Below are positions 34,701 to 44,414 of a DNA stretch of 64,000 nucleotides, in pieces (position 1 is the stretch's first letter; each line of letters begins with the position of its first letter). The stretch is from Blastomussa wellsi (lineage: Eukaryota; Cnidaria; Anthozoa; Scleractinia; Plerogyridae), in the NCBI GenBank assembly GCA_947652115.1, contig OX393572.1, positions 2,267,984-2,331,983 of the forward strand. The letters run 5' to 3'. Position numbers and translations under genes: made by a program. The notes below the pieces were generated by a model. That model made no database searches. It was not told the DNA's origin and was given only the letters and a program-made list of their open reading frames with translations.

Positions 34701-37656
34701 CAAAACGGCCCTTTGCGACCAAAGTGACGACACATTAAGGATTTCACAATAGAAACTCGATCCAGGCTCCGGACACTTTTACGCCAGAAAAACCGCATTT
34801 TATAGCCCTCAAAATCGCTCAAATCTTTATTGAGTGTAATTTTTTTACTTACAGTAGTTTTCTATACATGTAGGGGAACTGAAAACGGCAAAGAAAAAAT
34901 TCGCTTCATGTGCACTTTTAATTTAAACCATAGGGAACCCAATCGCTGTTTTAGCCATAGTACAATCTATAGGATTAATAAAATTGCCGTTTACCTGTGT
35001 TCCTGTGTCTTTTTGAGTAGTTTTAGAAGGTTTGGAATCAGAGCGAATACGGTTTATCTATTGACACGTAATCGGCGCGTCATATTTACAAAGCGGACAA
35101 ACAAGATAGTTCGCCTTCGCTCTGATTCAAATCCCTTCCAAAACGACTTATAAAGACACGGGAACTCGGGTAAACAACGTTTGGGTTTCCTGTGGCTAAA
35201 CTCACTAAGATCGAAGGCTCGCTCGAAATTTCGCGCCAAAATCGAGCGAGCGAGCGAGTGAGTGAGTGAGTGCCGTCAATGTCAATTCATAAACATCGTA
35301 GTATGACTACGTCATCCAGATTAGCTAACAATACTGAACCATAAAAAACTTCACTTTATCACAGCGTGTTATAAATATATTATTCATCGATTACTGGTAC
35401 ATTTATATTTTTCAGATTACAGAGAACAAGGTTGGATAGTAATCTTTCCATACCTAGACCTGATCAAACCGAAGCAGAAAAGTTTCATAACTTTGAGTTT
35501 AATTTTGGTGAGTGTCACAAGTATAATTTAATAATTAGTATATAATGTTAGTTACATATTGTAGATTAAATAAAAATATAATGCAATGAAAGGTGAGTTT
35601 AGGGTCACACCGGTCAGGCCGGTTTTTTCAAAGCGTAATTAACGTGAATTTTGAGCTCAGTTTTTTTAATTTTTCAGTGAAGTTTTGTTTCTATCTCTTG
35701 TCCTCCAGTTTTGATGTCCACGTTTATACAAGAGAAATTAAACTCTCGTTCAGCTATTGATCTTTAGTTTGTGTTAATCGGCTCTCGAACAACCCGGCCC
35801 AGGGGAATAAATTTCCGAGGCCGGTTTAGAATGAGTTGTACCACACTTGTTTTGTTTGACCCTCTGATTATGAGTCAGTAAAGCGTCACATTGCTGTTAA
35901 TCTTTTTGCTCTCGCATGAGTAATGCGAGTTAATGGAGTAAATGCGGTACCGTTGCCCACCTTGTACTTTTATAGAGGTTCCCCGTTGTGCTTCGTTCCC
36001 TCATTTGCTCTAACTGCAATCTGCCAGTCTAAACCTTCACGGTGATCTTGTCTCATCTTGTGTTCAATTTCCCTGTTGCGTACTGTAATTTTATCATACC
36101 ACTGTTGCATTTACAGCAAGAGAAATCAACTCGATCAAACAACTTTTGGAGGAAATGAAAGAAAGCAAAGAAGAGGTGAGAAACAAGGCTCTCGTGTTCT
36201 CTCGTCTGCTTTCTATGCATTGCTTATATTTCTGAAACTGATAGGTTTCTGTTACAAATCGTCTTTGCGTGGATAAAATCTGTGGACTAGTTTTAACTGG
36301 GCTTGTTTGAGGTGAGAGAAGAACATGCCAGCTGCTGCAAAAGTATCAATAAAACGGCAAAACTATCAGAAAATGCACTTTCAAGCTTACAGTGTAACTT
36401 CTTACCTTTGAACTTGAGTTTATCTGTTTGCTGTCATAACATTTATGGTTCAAAGATTCTCACTCACGAGATTTCCGGTTGTCACTCGCTAAGCGACTTG
36501 AAAAATCGCTCGTGAAAACACGGCCACTAAAGATACTGAATTTTGAAGATCACCGTAAAAGAAGGTCGATGACAGTTTGCTCTTTACCTCGAAGGTCAGC
36601 ACCGCCAGAGCGCAATGCATCCTTGTCGCTGCGCAGTGCATTATGGTTGCCACGCAATACATTATGGTCGCTGCGCAGTGCATTCTGGTCGCCACATTTT
36701 GATTATAACTGCTGCTCGCTCGCTCCGCAGCAATAAGAACCTGTATCAAATTTTAGGCTTAAAGATCTTTTAGATAGATAGTTTTAATAACAATTTTCAA
36801 ATCGCAGCCTCCAAAGGCTGAATTGCCTGAACAATTACAACAATACACTATCATTATATTATATTTACAAAACATGTACGTTAAACTACAAATATTAAAA
36901 CAACCAAGGAATAATCTAATTTAAAAAGGGATATTAAGAGCTAAGTATAAAAGTTCTACCGATTTGACATTGATGGAATGAAAGTTAATGGGAAACATTT
37001 AACAATGAACCCAGTAAATGTCCAAGCTCGTGAAGAGTCCACTCAGCTCAGTTGGTTAGAGTGCCCCACCAGTATCCGGGCCGGAGGTCTTTGGTTTGAA
37101 TCCTGTCTTTGTCCCACGCTCGTGTCATAATTGCTGCCCATTTCATCTTTATCATCTATTCACCGAGCTGAAAACTTACCATCTATCATTTTTATCAAGC
37201 TATCATACTTATAGTAGTTTTTTGTTTAATTTCCAGTGTTTAAACTTGAAGGCACTGGTAGCAAAACAAAGGGAGGAACTCCATCTTATAAAGCAACATG
37301 TAGCAATTCGAAGTAGATCGGCCAATGAGGAAAAAAGAAGAAATAATTTATGTGCTGAAGCGAGGACGGCACAAAAGTTGATCCAGCGAGTAATTTCAGC
37401 AGCGAAACTAGCCGAGTCACAAAATTCTAGAACTTCTCACGAGCAACAAACTTCACATGATAACAAACAGAATCAAGTTATAAAAGAAATTGAATTGCAA
37501 CAAAAAGAAACTGTTGTCCGGGACGATGTTCCTGAGATTTACTTGGAAAGTAATATCGATGGGCTGTGTTACCTTGCTGGACCTCGCAGGAAATCTTTAA
37601 GAGATGATGTGAACAATAATCCTAATGACAATGATAATCAAGAAGTCGAATGGTAA
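21913..37656 (+). CDS. Cyclic-nucleotide-gated cation channel, CNGA type, 18 exons, complete
   Basis: Exons: 21913-22080, 25883-25942, 26674-26756, 27044-27143, 27864-27969, 29491-29740, 30072-30150, 30469-30587, 31094-31186, 31767-31863, 32435-32543, 32669-32706, 33028-33137, 33270-33339, 34321-34376, 35416-35507, 36117-36175, 37237-37656. Together they give 2109 bases, 702 residues, with every junction in phase. It is a six-transmembrane channel: S1 starts near residue 72 ([17 protein letters not shown]). The S4/S5 region ([17 protein letters not shown], then [20 protein letters not shown]) spans about 174-230. The pore filter TIGETP is at 271-276, with Glu274 as in CNGA subunits, and S6 ends [16 protein letters not shown]. 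The C-linker and cyclic-nucleotide-binding domain span about 322-512, including GEIS at 458-461 and RRSA at 471-474, where vertebrate CNGA usually has RRTA. Residues 545-600 look like a coiled coil, as in the CNGA leucine-zipper region. It is a plasma-membrane channel opened by cGMP or cAMP; a sensory role is inference. The exon 3 donor was chosen to keep frame. Confidence 0.93.
24004..24115. repeat. Foldback element, AACAATTATTCC family, copy 3
   Basis: CAATTATTCCAT pairs with ATGGAATAATTG. Inner arms TTGGATATGAAGTGAT and ATCACTTCATATCCAA also pair. The core is AACCAACGAGCGCGTAGCGC, then GAGTTGGTT. In CNG intron 1. Confidence 0.8.
24640..25100 (+). repeat. Degenerate tandem repeat (unit about 120-140 bp)
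   Basis: Recurring phrases are TTGAAGTCACACCTACC/TTGAAGCCACACCTATT (about 24872 and 24992), TTTTGTTCATAATTTTCG, and AAGGCCTAAAACGTATGCTATCC/AAGGTCTAAAAGCTATGTTGTCC (about 24789 and 25068). A/T-rich and strongly diverged; about three to four units. In CNG intron 1. Confidence 0.5.
25601..25814. repeat. MITE-like inverted-repeat element, about 80-bp arms
   Basis: CGCGACGCGCCTTAGTGAGG then CCACCCAAC, and further in ACTTTTTTGACAAGTTAGCC then AATCAGAGAGC, are mirrored by GCTCTCTGATTGGCAAATTA, ACTTGTCAAAAAAGT, TTGGGTGGCCACACAAAGGC and GCGTCGCG. It lies 70 bases upstream of CNG exon 2, so its right end is close to the branch-point region. Confidence 0.85.
26425..26525. repeat. Inverted repeat sharing sequence with 5.3 kb element
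   Basis: TCAGTGCGTTGTCCTATTGT pairs with ACAATAATGACAACGCACTGA, and the arm is followed by CGTTATAAAATCCGACATGG. The same arms with the same flank form the inner repeat at about 5290-5410. In the CNG gene between exons 2 and 3. Confidence 0.8.
27265..27335. repeat. Short inverted repeat around a G-rich core
   Basis: TAGTCTCCTTCGCAGCCG pairs with GCTGCAAAGGAGACTA with one mismatch or bulge. The loop contains GTGGGGGAGCGTTG. In CNG intron 4, inside a 119-codon chance open frame that I do not call a gene. Confidence 0.6.
28056..28102. repeat. Short hairpin (17-18-bp arms)
   Basis: GCAGACCTCCTTTGGGCT pairs with AGCCCAAAAACCGGAGGTCTGC apart from a few bulged bases. In CNG intron 5. Confidence 0.7.
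28236..28402. repeat. Inverted-repeat element, about 60-bp imperfect arms
   Basis: AGGCCACTTCAGAAAATACC, then ATAATACTCTGTCCCCAAAA and TTTGCATAAGCATTGTT, are mirrored by AACAATGCTTATGCAAAATT, TTGGGGACA, AGTATTATTGTATTTTCCGA and AGTGGCCT. In CNG intron 5. Confidence 0.85.
28545..29212. repeat. Transposon-like element with GTGGGTTCA ends and internal direct repeat
   Basis: The outer ends are inverted: GTGGGTTCATTCTAG at the left and CTAGTGTGAACCCAC at the right, with AAGTGCACTTTAAGTG/CACTTGAAGTGCACTT just inside. Two internal segments (about 28603-28714 and 28997-29126) are direct copies of one another, both ending CGAAGCCTTCCTTTAGAGTG. A (GAT)n microsatellite at about 28721-28756 follows the first. 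No transposase frame. In CNG intron 5. Confidence 0.75.
29273..29453. repeat. MITE-like element, ATAGAGCGTTTTCA ends
   Basis: The left end ATAGAGCGTTTTCATATGACG is mirrored by GTGTGAAAACGCTCTAT. Inside are repeated GGCGGCCAT and GGCCGC motifs. Its right end lies only about 37 bases before CNG exon 6, so it supplies part of that intron's 3' end. Confidence 0.8.
30155..30420 (-). mobile_element. SINE relative (reverse orientation) filling CNG intron 7
   Basis: Reverse complement of the SINE body at 9506-9808. CCTAGTGACCCATCAGG matches its 3' part, GAAATTCGCCGGTACCCATT its middle, and AGAGTAAAGTGTCTTGCCCA its 5' part. The tRNA-like head is degraded. Intron 7 is 318 bases (30151-30468) and is mostly this element, so the insertion accounts for most of the intron's length. 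Confidence 0.75.
31465..31710 (-). repeat. Dispersed repeat family R2, copy 2
   Basis: Reverse-orientation match of the 20.45 kb element: TGATTGGTTTAAAAATCTCG, CGCCAC, TCGCGCGCGCACGTTTTCCC and TTTTGACACTCAATTGAAA. In CNG intron 9. Confidence 0.75.
31935..32312 (+). repeat. Dispersed repeat family R3, copy 1
   Basis: Runs from AAAGGGACACTGTCAGG through GTGTAGTTTTGTTACCTAGG, GCCGCCTATCACTTAGGATG and GGTACCAGGAAATGATTTTA to CAGTAATCCTTTAA. Reverse-orientation partners are at about 39290-39632, 44415-44805 and (interrupted) 58695-59680. In CNG intron 10. Confidence 0.8.
33725..34052. repeat. Large inverted-repeat element (about 330 bp)
   Basis: GATGACGTCACAAATGAAAT, then ATCTTATTTCAATTTTGG and TTTCATGCTTCAGTGACTCC then ATACAAATCCT, are mirrored by AGGATTTGTATGGAGTCACT, AAAGCATGAAA, CAAATTGAAATAAGAT and ATTTGTGACGCCAC. 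The GTGACGTC-like ends resemble other coral-type MITEs. In CNG intron 14. Confidence 0.85.
34388..34922. repeat. Element bounded by AAAGTGCA..TGAAGCGAA inverted ends
   Basis: The left end AAAGTGCATATGAAGCGAAAT is mirrored by ATTCGCTTCATGTGCACTTTT at the right, 535 bases apart. No transposase frame. In CNG intron 15. A further inverted pair (AATCAGAGCGAA/TTCGCTCTGATT) at about 35037-35126 lies just beyond. Confidence 0.7.
35243..35272 (+). repeat. (GAGC)n/(GAGT)n microsatellite
   Basis: About seven tetranucleotide units changing from GAGC to GAGT part way along. In CNG intron 15. Confidence 0.9.
37039..37220 (+). mobile_element. SINE-like insertion with tRNA-derived head
   Basis: CAGCTCAGTTGGTTAGAGTG resembles an A box and GGTTTGAATCC a B box, 46 bases apart. 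The arms of a functional tRNA cannot be completed, so this is a SINE or tRNA pseudogene. It ends near the acceptor of CNG exon 18. Confidence 0.55.
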
Positions 37657-37799
37657 GTATAGAACATCGACCAGCCACAGATTGTGTGCAGGAATTCTGT
37701 CCGATGAAACTTTCACAGCAGCGGTCAAATGCGAAATTTGACGCGAAAATGTGCAAGACGTTTGTTAGAAAGCGTCATAAAACAGCAACCTCGTTTCCA

Positions 37800-38170
37800 G
37801 GGTCTCTCATCTTCCCACCCTCTCCTCTCTAATCCTCTCTTGCTCCGGGACATTCTCGTCCCAGAGCCACTTGTCCCTCTTAGCCGGCTGGGCCTGTGCA
37901 CGAGGAACAAGTGGCTCTGGGGACACATGATTTGATTGGCTGAAATCTAAAAGTGAATCCAATCACATCTACTGTTTCAAACGTGCTAACGACAAAGGGA
38001 TTTTAAAACGGCTGATGTGATTGGACTCCCTTTGTTTGATTTCAGCGAATCAAATAATGTGTGCTCAGAGACACTTGTTCCTCGTACACAGGCCTAGCCG
38101 GCTAAGAGGGACAAGCGGCTCTGGGGACGAAAATGGCGCGGGTAGATGATAGACCCTGGGAACCAGGTTG
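37800..38170. repeat. MITE-like element with GGCTCTGGGGAC ends, copy 1
   Basis: TTCCAGGGTCTCTCATCTTC and CTCGTCCCAGAGCC at the left are mirrored by GGCTCTGGGGACGA and TAGACCCTGGGAA at the right. Inner arms include GTGCACGAGGAACAAGTGGC/CTTGTTCCTCGTACAC and TCCAATCACATC/GATGTGATTGGA. A truncated relative is at 63835-64000. It begins about 145 bases after the CNG stop codon and may contribute its 3' untranslated region. Confidence 0.8.
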
Positions 38171-38442
38171 ATAAAACAGTACGGTGAAACAAAATTTCGA
38201 ACTCGGTGGATAATAATTAAATTTCCTATTCACACGCGGGTGACGCGGCGCACAAAACTTAACTTTTCAGTGAATCTTTTGGCTTAAAAGGTCATAAACT
38301 CGTTCCTTCATTTTTGTCTAAAACTTCCCCTCTAATCATTATTGGCTTCCACAATCCGGCTCATCACCACCTACAATTTTCATTACTCCGGCAACACTCC
38401 GTCTCTAGAAGTAGCCTGGTATGTAATATTAGTCTTGATAGG

Positions 38443-38593
38443 GCCTTTGCATAAATGGCGCCTAAATTTGAATAAAAAATACTTTGTACATCCTTAGCCT
38501 CGTACTTATGTTTCAAGACAAAGGATTTTTCACATGAATGCGAGGCTTAGCATGTACAAGTATTATTCAAATATAGGCGCCATTTATGCAAAG
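38443..38593. repeat. Foldback element, about 60-bp arms
   Basis: CTTTGCATAAATGGCGCCTA, then TTTGAATAAAAAATACTTTG and TACATCCTTAGCCTCG, pair with CGAGGCTTAGCATGTACAAG, TATTATTCAAATATAGGCGC and CATTTATGCAAAG. Intergenic. Confidence 0.85.
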
Positions 38594-39119
38594 AGTCTAT
38601 TTTTAGTAGCTTCTATGTATAAACACGCCCTCCTTGGAAAGCAGCCGAGTGTTGCTGGGGAAGCACGTTTCTCTTTTGATGCGAATTTTAAATAGAGTAT
38701 TACCTTACATAACTTCCCGTGACCTTATCAAAGGCATCAAATGTTCGCTTGACAACATAAAACAACACCTGCAACATCACGACATAAGGTTGTTACGCAT
38801 TGACACGGTGATGTGTTCTTTTTTTGTAATTCCAACTAGACTTGGCTTTGATCGATTTATCTTCAGATAATCTGTTTGAGTGACAAACAGTTGTTTCGAG
38901 TATCACCCTCGCTATTAAAATCTAACCATAAATCATTATTACACTGAGGTGAAAAAACGAATGCAAAGCTGCAATAACATATTCTGAAATGGGGGGTCGT
39001 GACAACGGTGTTTAAGCAGTACTCTGTAAATAAAAGGTGGTCCCGAGAATTTGGAATATCGTCCCAATTTTTTTGCGATATTCTCTAATTATTCAAGAAA
39101 TTCCCTAAATTTTAACTAA

Positions 39120-39260
39120 ATCACTTCAGATGAAAGCTATTTAAAATGAGCACTTCATATGGTACTGTTTGTTATGCTTTACAAGGCGGTTCCAACTTTT
39201 AAGTCCGTGGATGAAGTCCTAGTGAGTGACCACTTTTACTTTTAGTCTGTGGAAATTTCT
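39120..39260 (-). repeat. Reverse-orientation monomer of the 43-kb tandem repeat
   Basis: GAAAGCTATTTAAAATGAGC, TACTGTTTGTTATGCTTTAC and CTTTTAAGTCCGTGGATGAA match, in reverse complement and order, the 106-base unit at 42982-43270. Confidence 0.65.
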
Positions 39261-39289
39261 AACTTGAAGTGTTAATGTAGTGTTAAAGG

Positions 39290-39632
39290 GACATTGTTAC
39301 GGCGATTTTAATTTCATTTGCTCATGCAAAAAAAGCCCCGAATTGCGAACAAGATATGAAATAATAATTTAGCAGGAAGAGCATACCATAATAGCTGGTT
39401 TCCTATTTTGTCAGGAGATGGCTTACGAATTTGAAAAAAATTGTCTTTTTCACAATTGTTAATCCACTTCCATCCTCGCCATCCGCAACAACAGACGTCA
39501 GTAAATGGTTTCAATGCAGTAATATAGTCTTAGATAACATAACTAAACCACTTTTTTTTGGTTTTCGAAGATAAATTTTAGCTTTTTAAAGTTCTGCAAT
39601 CTTAAAATGGCGTGACAATGCCTCTTTAACTC
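39290..39632 (-). repeat. Dispersed repeat family R3, copy 2
   Basis: AAAGGGACATTGTTACGG start, CACTTCCATCCTCGCCATCC centre and AATGGCGTGACAATGCCTCTTTAA end. Same order as the reverse of the 31.9 kb copy. This is the uninterrupted reference for the nested copy at 58.7-59.7 kb. Confidence 0.8.
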
Positions 39633-40860
39633 TCAGTGGTTTTTGAAGGAGGATCAAATGGACCACCCGCACTGACACAACTGTAACATATCCAAAGCTT
39701 ATGTTTTGGAGTACGGATTGTTCCATCACACTTGATATCACCCGTTGATTAATTTAATAAAACGAACACGGCTAATGATTGCTTTGACGTTTATCTGAGA
39801 GATGGCTATTGTTAGGTCAATTGCTATTCAAACTCTTTCATCTGAAATTAAATTCTCTGTGAAGTTGTTTATTTAAACTCAGCTCCAATACAGCATGCAT
39901 TATCACCTTTCGTGGGAGATCTGTAGTGATCAAGTTGCATGCGTAGGGAAGATTGTACTCCAACAATGTAACTCTCGTTATGTTACATGATGTTCAGTTT
40001 ATCTTTAGGTGTTATAACCAGTGAAGCTGGTTTACTGATTGGTATGGCACATCATCAAACGTGCAATTAGATTTTCTTTGGAATACCCTTTGGTTATTAA
40101 GAGTTATTAATTATTGATAAGATAAAATCTTGCTGTGAAATGCTTGCCCGCGTTGACAGCTTAATGGAAATGTCCAAAATCAATCAAGCTCTTGGCAAAC
40201 ATCTCGCGTTCTTGCTCTCACGGACCGCATTTGACAGAACAAAAGAAATCTTTTTCTGGCATGCTGTTTGTGTCGGGAACAACCGCCAAAAGCATAAAAT
40301 TTGTAAAATGAAGTCTTCGTTGTTAACGAAGAAGGACTACATTACTCAATATGAGATGTTTTGGAGGTTTAAACGTTCACACTTTTGAAGTACTACATAT
40401 TAATAAACTATGCACAATGTGTACAGAGTTTACAGCCTGCGAGATGCTCTAATGGATATGTGTAAATGAAAGCAAAGCTTAAAAGGAAAATTGAGCGTTA
40501 TCTGAAAGAGAGCCGACTAATCAAACACAGATGGGAAAGCAAGACTGTTGTATGTCGCAGAAACTTTACAAATCTGAGAGAAAAATACTTCAGGAAATCG
40601 TTAACAGCGTTATAGCTTCGTCCAAATCTACTGAAGCATAGATTGCCTTTGAGGCTTTGTTTTCTAGCCATCAGAGCGAATTAGAATCAGCTTATGTAAT
40701 CCGTGTACTCATCTGTTGCTAATAAAAGCTGACAAGAATATGTATTATGTGTAAATACACTTGAACTAAGTAAAATTCTCTGATCTCAAATCAATTTACC
40801 GAGAACTATGCCACATGATAAACACTGCCCGTAATAACAACCATACCGTAAAAGCAAGCC

Positions 40861-42202
40861 ATGGCTAAACAAGAGAGTCACCGGGCCAAGAGTGTCAAGC
40901 AGCTAAGACGGCCTAGTCCTTGTAAGCCCTACCTTGCATTTTCAATTGATAGAATTTTGGGAAGAAGAGAAGACGAGCCGACGCTAAATCAAACACAGCC
41001 ACTCCACGGAAAGGAGGTTCACACAGAAAGCGAAGAGGATCCTAAAGCGCACCCTCGGACAGAAGCCAACACCATGAACTCAACGAAGATGGCCCATTTG
41101 CCTTGGTTAGCATACACACGTTATTCGCCGCCAAAGCTTCCAAGTGAGTATATTCCTTTCATTCATGTATAACTGTTTACGACTTGCAGCTTTTTCAAGG
41201 TTAGGAGAAACAGATGAAACAAAGATTATCTGTCATTGTTTCTCATTCACGTCGTTTGATTTGTGGGATTTTGCATGATTTTTGCGACTGCCGTTTGACT
41301 TTCGTCCCCGGAATGGGCCACCTTATTTTCAGGTGCTACAATATAGAAAACTCATTACGGCGATCCCGGCCATATGAAAACAAAACAGATCATTTTTCTT
41401 TATTTTGATGTGCAATGAAAAGGTAAGACCAACGTGCCTTTATTCCGGTTTTAAAATAACCGTGGAATTTCCAAGACACTGAAAACAGAGGACCTGAATT
41501 GCGATAAATGTTTCCACTCAATTGCAAGTTATCTTTTTGCCAAGGCCACTTCTTTTCTTAAAAATCTTCTGTTTATAGGCCATAAACAAAAACATCTTCG
41601 AGATAATTAGCTGTGAAAAACGTCTTGGGCTCGAATCAGATGATATTCGTTTTAATATGTGTGTAATTTAACTTATCCACTAGAAATATGTTATCCGTAT
41701 ACGTTTAAATATAAATAGCGCGTGTTTTTACAAAATCCACGACAAAACAACTAAGGGATCATTTTGTTGTTTAGGGTCGAGAAGAAAACTAAAGAACTGC
41801 AAACGTCGCTCGAGTGGGAGCCCTCGAGTGCCGTTCTCCACTTCACAGCTGATGACCCTGGAGCAAAAATATACGGAGAACCACTACCTCACTGGTTCGG
41901 AAGTTACCGAACTTGCAAGCAGCTTAAACTTACCACATCACCGAATCAAGATATGGTTTCAAAATCGTCGCGCAAGAGAGAAACGAAGCCAGGAAGAGAA
42001 TTGCATTGGTACCGCAACAGGGGTCTACCCTGCTCTCCATCAACAGGTTGAATTAAATCACACCACGACTTGTTATATGCCATTCTCGATGAGAACAAAT
42101 TTCTCCATGAATTTTTTTGGCTTAGGCAACTATTCACACTACAAGATGATCAGTAGATTTGTTAATGTCGACGGCTGTAGTTGTGGAGCAATGGAATTCT
42201 AA
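40861..42202 (+). CDS. ANTP-class homeobox gene A (Msx/Msxlx-like), two exons
   Basis: Exon 1 is 40861-41143 and exon 2 is 41775-42202. The donor is GTGAGT, the acceptor TTGTTTAG and the intron phase 1. The product is 236 residues. The N terminus has an eh1-like FSIDRIL (27-33), a motif that in many homeoproteins binds Groucho co-repressors. The sequence LPWLAYTRYSPPKLP (80-94) sits just before the intron, and a homeodomain follows at about 108-167. The homeodomain has RVPF at positions 5-8 (RTPF in Msx), helix-3 IKIWFQNRR with Gln50 and Asn51, then AREKR. It lacks a paired domain or LIM motifs. It is a predicted DNA-binding transcription factor. Closest in my judgement to Msx or the invertebrate Msxlx group; other NK-like families are possible. 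It is the first of three paralogues. A possible AATAAA is at 42688-42693. Confidence 0.9.
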
Positions 42203-42981
42203 GAGGAGTTTTTATCAAAGAATGGGTACATAAACACAATCCTAAAGTTTGATGCTATGGTTTGTTACTCCAACCAACAAAAGTTTTTATTACCTTTTAA
42301 CTCGGTTTGCATTGGATAAAAGAGACGAAGAGAGACGTCTCAAATTAAATTATAACTTGGGTCGGTTTCTGTCAGGGTCTTAGATTGTGGATGTTGCAAT
42401 ATATTTGACTTTTAAGGATAAAAGAATTCAAAGACCTTTAGAAAAGTTGAGGGAATGCACCCATTCAACCGTAATGTGTCAGCATGACACAAAAATACCT
42501 GGATTATTGTCACTGCTAAGAAAACTATATAACTTTGCATGTTCATTTGTTATTTGCGTTGCATTTACTCCGAGGAGGTAGCACCGTGTGTCTCCGTTCC
42601 AAAGAAAAATAGGCGTTTCTGTCTGTCTGTCCACACTGTCAAAACAATCATGTTAAATTATGACGTGAAAATAGCTTGCTTTGTCTGAATAAACCCAAAG
42701 TAAACTTCCAATCCAAGGCGTGAATGGTTTGGGCTTAAGGCCCGTTTGACGTCCGCCCTATGTTTTTAAATTTTTTTGATGCCACATGTTCGCATGAGCA
42801 TGCCTTGAGTGAAAGGTGCTGACAGGCCAAATCCTTATTCATTTAGTAAATGCGGGGGGTCAACTGCAGCTGAATCTATTCACTGCCGAAAAACCTCCCA
42901 CTCTACCGAGATTGGCCAATTTTAAAAATAGCAGAAAAATATCAGTTACACAGTTCTATCCAATACTAAAATTAAACATTG

Positions 42982-43270
42982 CATGAAAGTACTGCTCAAT
43001 AGCTTTCATTTGAATGGTCACACACTAGGGCTTTATCCACAGACTTAAAAGTAGGAACCACGTTGTACAGCATAATAAACAGTACCACATGAAAGTACTG
43101 CTCAATAGCTTTCATTTGAATGGTCAAACACTAGGATTTCATCCACAGACTTAAAAGTTAGAACCACCTTGTACAGCATAATAAACAGTACCACATGAAA
43201 GTACTGCTCAATAGCTTTCATTTGAATGGTCACACACTAGGGTTTCATCCACACAGTCAGAAGTTAGGAC
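42982..43270 (+). repeat. 106-bp tandem repeat, about 2.7 units
   Basis: Units start at 42982, 43088 and 43194 with CATGAAAGTACTGCTCAATA and the phrase CTTTCATTTGAATGGTCA. They are about 95% identical by eye. A fragment (ACTGCTCAATAGCCTTTATGA) recurs at about 45976, and a reverse copy lies at 39.1-39.3 kb. Located 0.8 kb after homeobox gene A. Confidence 0.9.
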
Positions 43271-44414
43271 CTCATCAATGGCTTGGTTCTGCGAGCGAAA
43301 TGTGCCATTCGCATGTTATTGTCAAAAATTCAGTCACTTTCTACGTTGACTGGGTTAATGTTCCGGATTCCGTTGTTTGATTCCCACTATGGCCAAGTAA
43401 AGTAATCAGTTTAATACAAAACGTGTACTTGCCACACAGAAGATGCATTAGTTAAAAATACCTTTGTAATGGTAATACTCTTGATGTCGATAGGGTCCCT
43501 CAGACAAAACAATAGAAATAGCCTAAGTGTTTTTTCATTGTAACTTGGTCTCACCTAAAGAACCTGCGAAACAAAGTCAGATAAGTGGACTCGTTTCGAC
43601 AATGGAGGAATGAGTCACATGAAATGTACGACCGTCGGCAATAGATCGCAATAGATCGCTTGTTGACCCATTTATCAAAAAAAAAGATAACGAAGAATTT
43701 CAATTTGGCAGTTAGCCACTGCTAATGATATGTTATTGCTGTGAGAAAATTTTGATTAATTGCAATAATTACAGTTCTAATGGCAGGATAACACTGTTTA
43801 TTCAAGTGCTGCGCGGTATTTCTTTGACCTTTTTGTTCTTTTCGCAAAGTTGAGTTTTGAAACTGACTGTTATGAAATGCAACGATGAAGAATAATTTTG
43901 GAATCTTAAATCGCATGCCATTCGCATACCCAGGTATACTACTTGGGTTTATGCCTTAATGACATTTGGGATTCCCCTACCCTTTACACAGTTTGCCTAT
44001 AACATTTTTTAAAAGTGCATAAGTATCGTCGAATTCCTCTAACAGGGCAGATACTCTAGAATTTTGCTTGGTAAGCGCTATTCCCAAAGGGTAATCGTAG
44101 AGATTTTCTATGATTTTATTACTGTGTTAATAATTATTCGATATCAATGCCTTTACACTTGTGCGCGTGTAACGGTTGAATTCTCTGAAGATCAACGAAT
44201 TATTGTTGGCACCTTTTAGGGTACCTTTTAGCTGTAAATCGTAGTTCAATATGTCCTAGACTTTTAAGACCATCGTTGTTACTTTTTGTTTCATAATTTA
44301 CCTGTGTGGCGCTTTTCTGACTAAATTTACTAGTTTTCCTTTCAAGATTTCCCTTGATTTGAAAACAATTTGATTTATCACAAAATGCGAGTTCTGTCAC
44401 GGATGACGCATACG

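Noticed and set aside
36303..36749. Overlapping plus and minus open frames near 36.5 kb
   Set aside because: The segment has short repeated units (GTGCATTATGGT, CTGCGCAGTGCATT) and lies in CNG intron 17; the frames come from the repeat.
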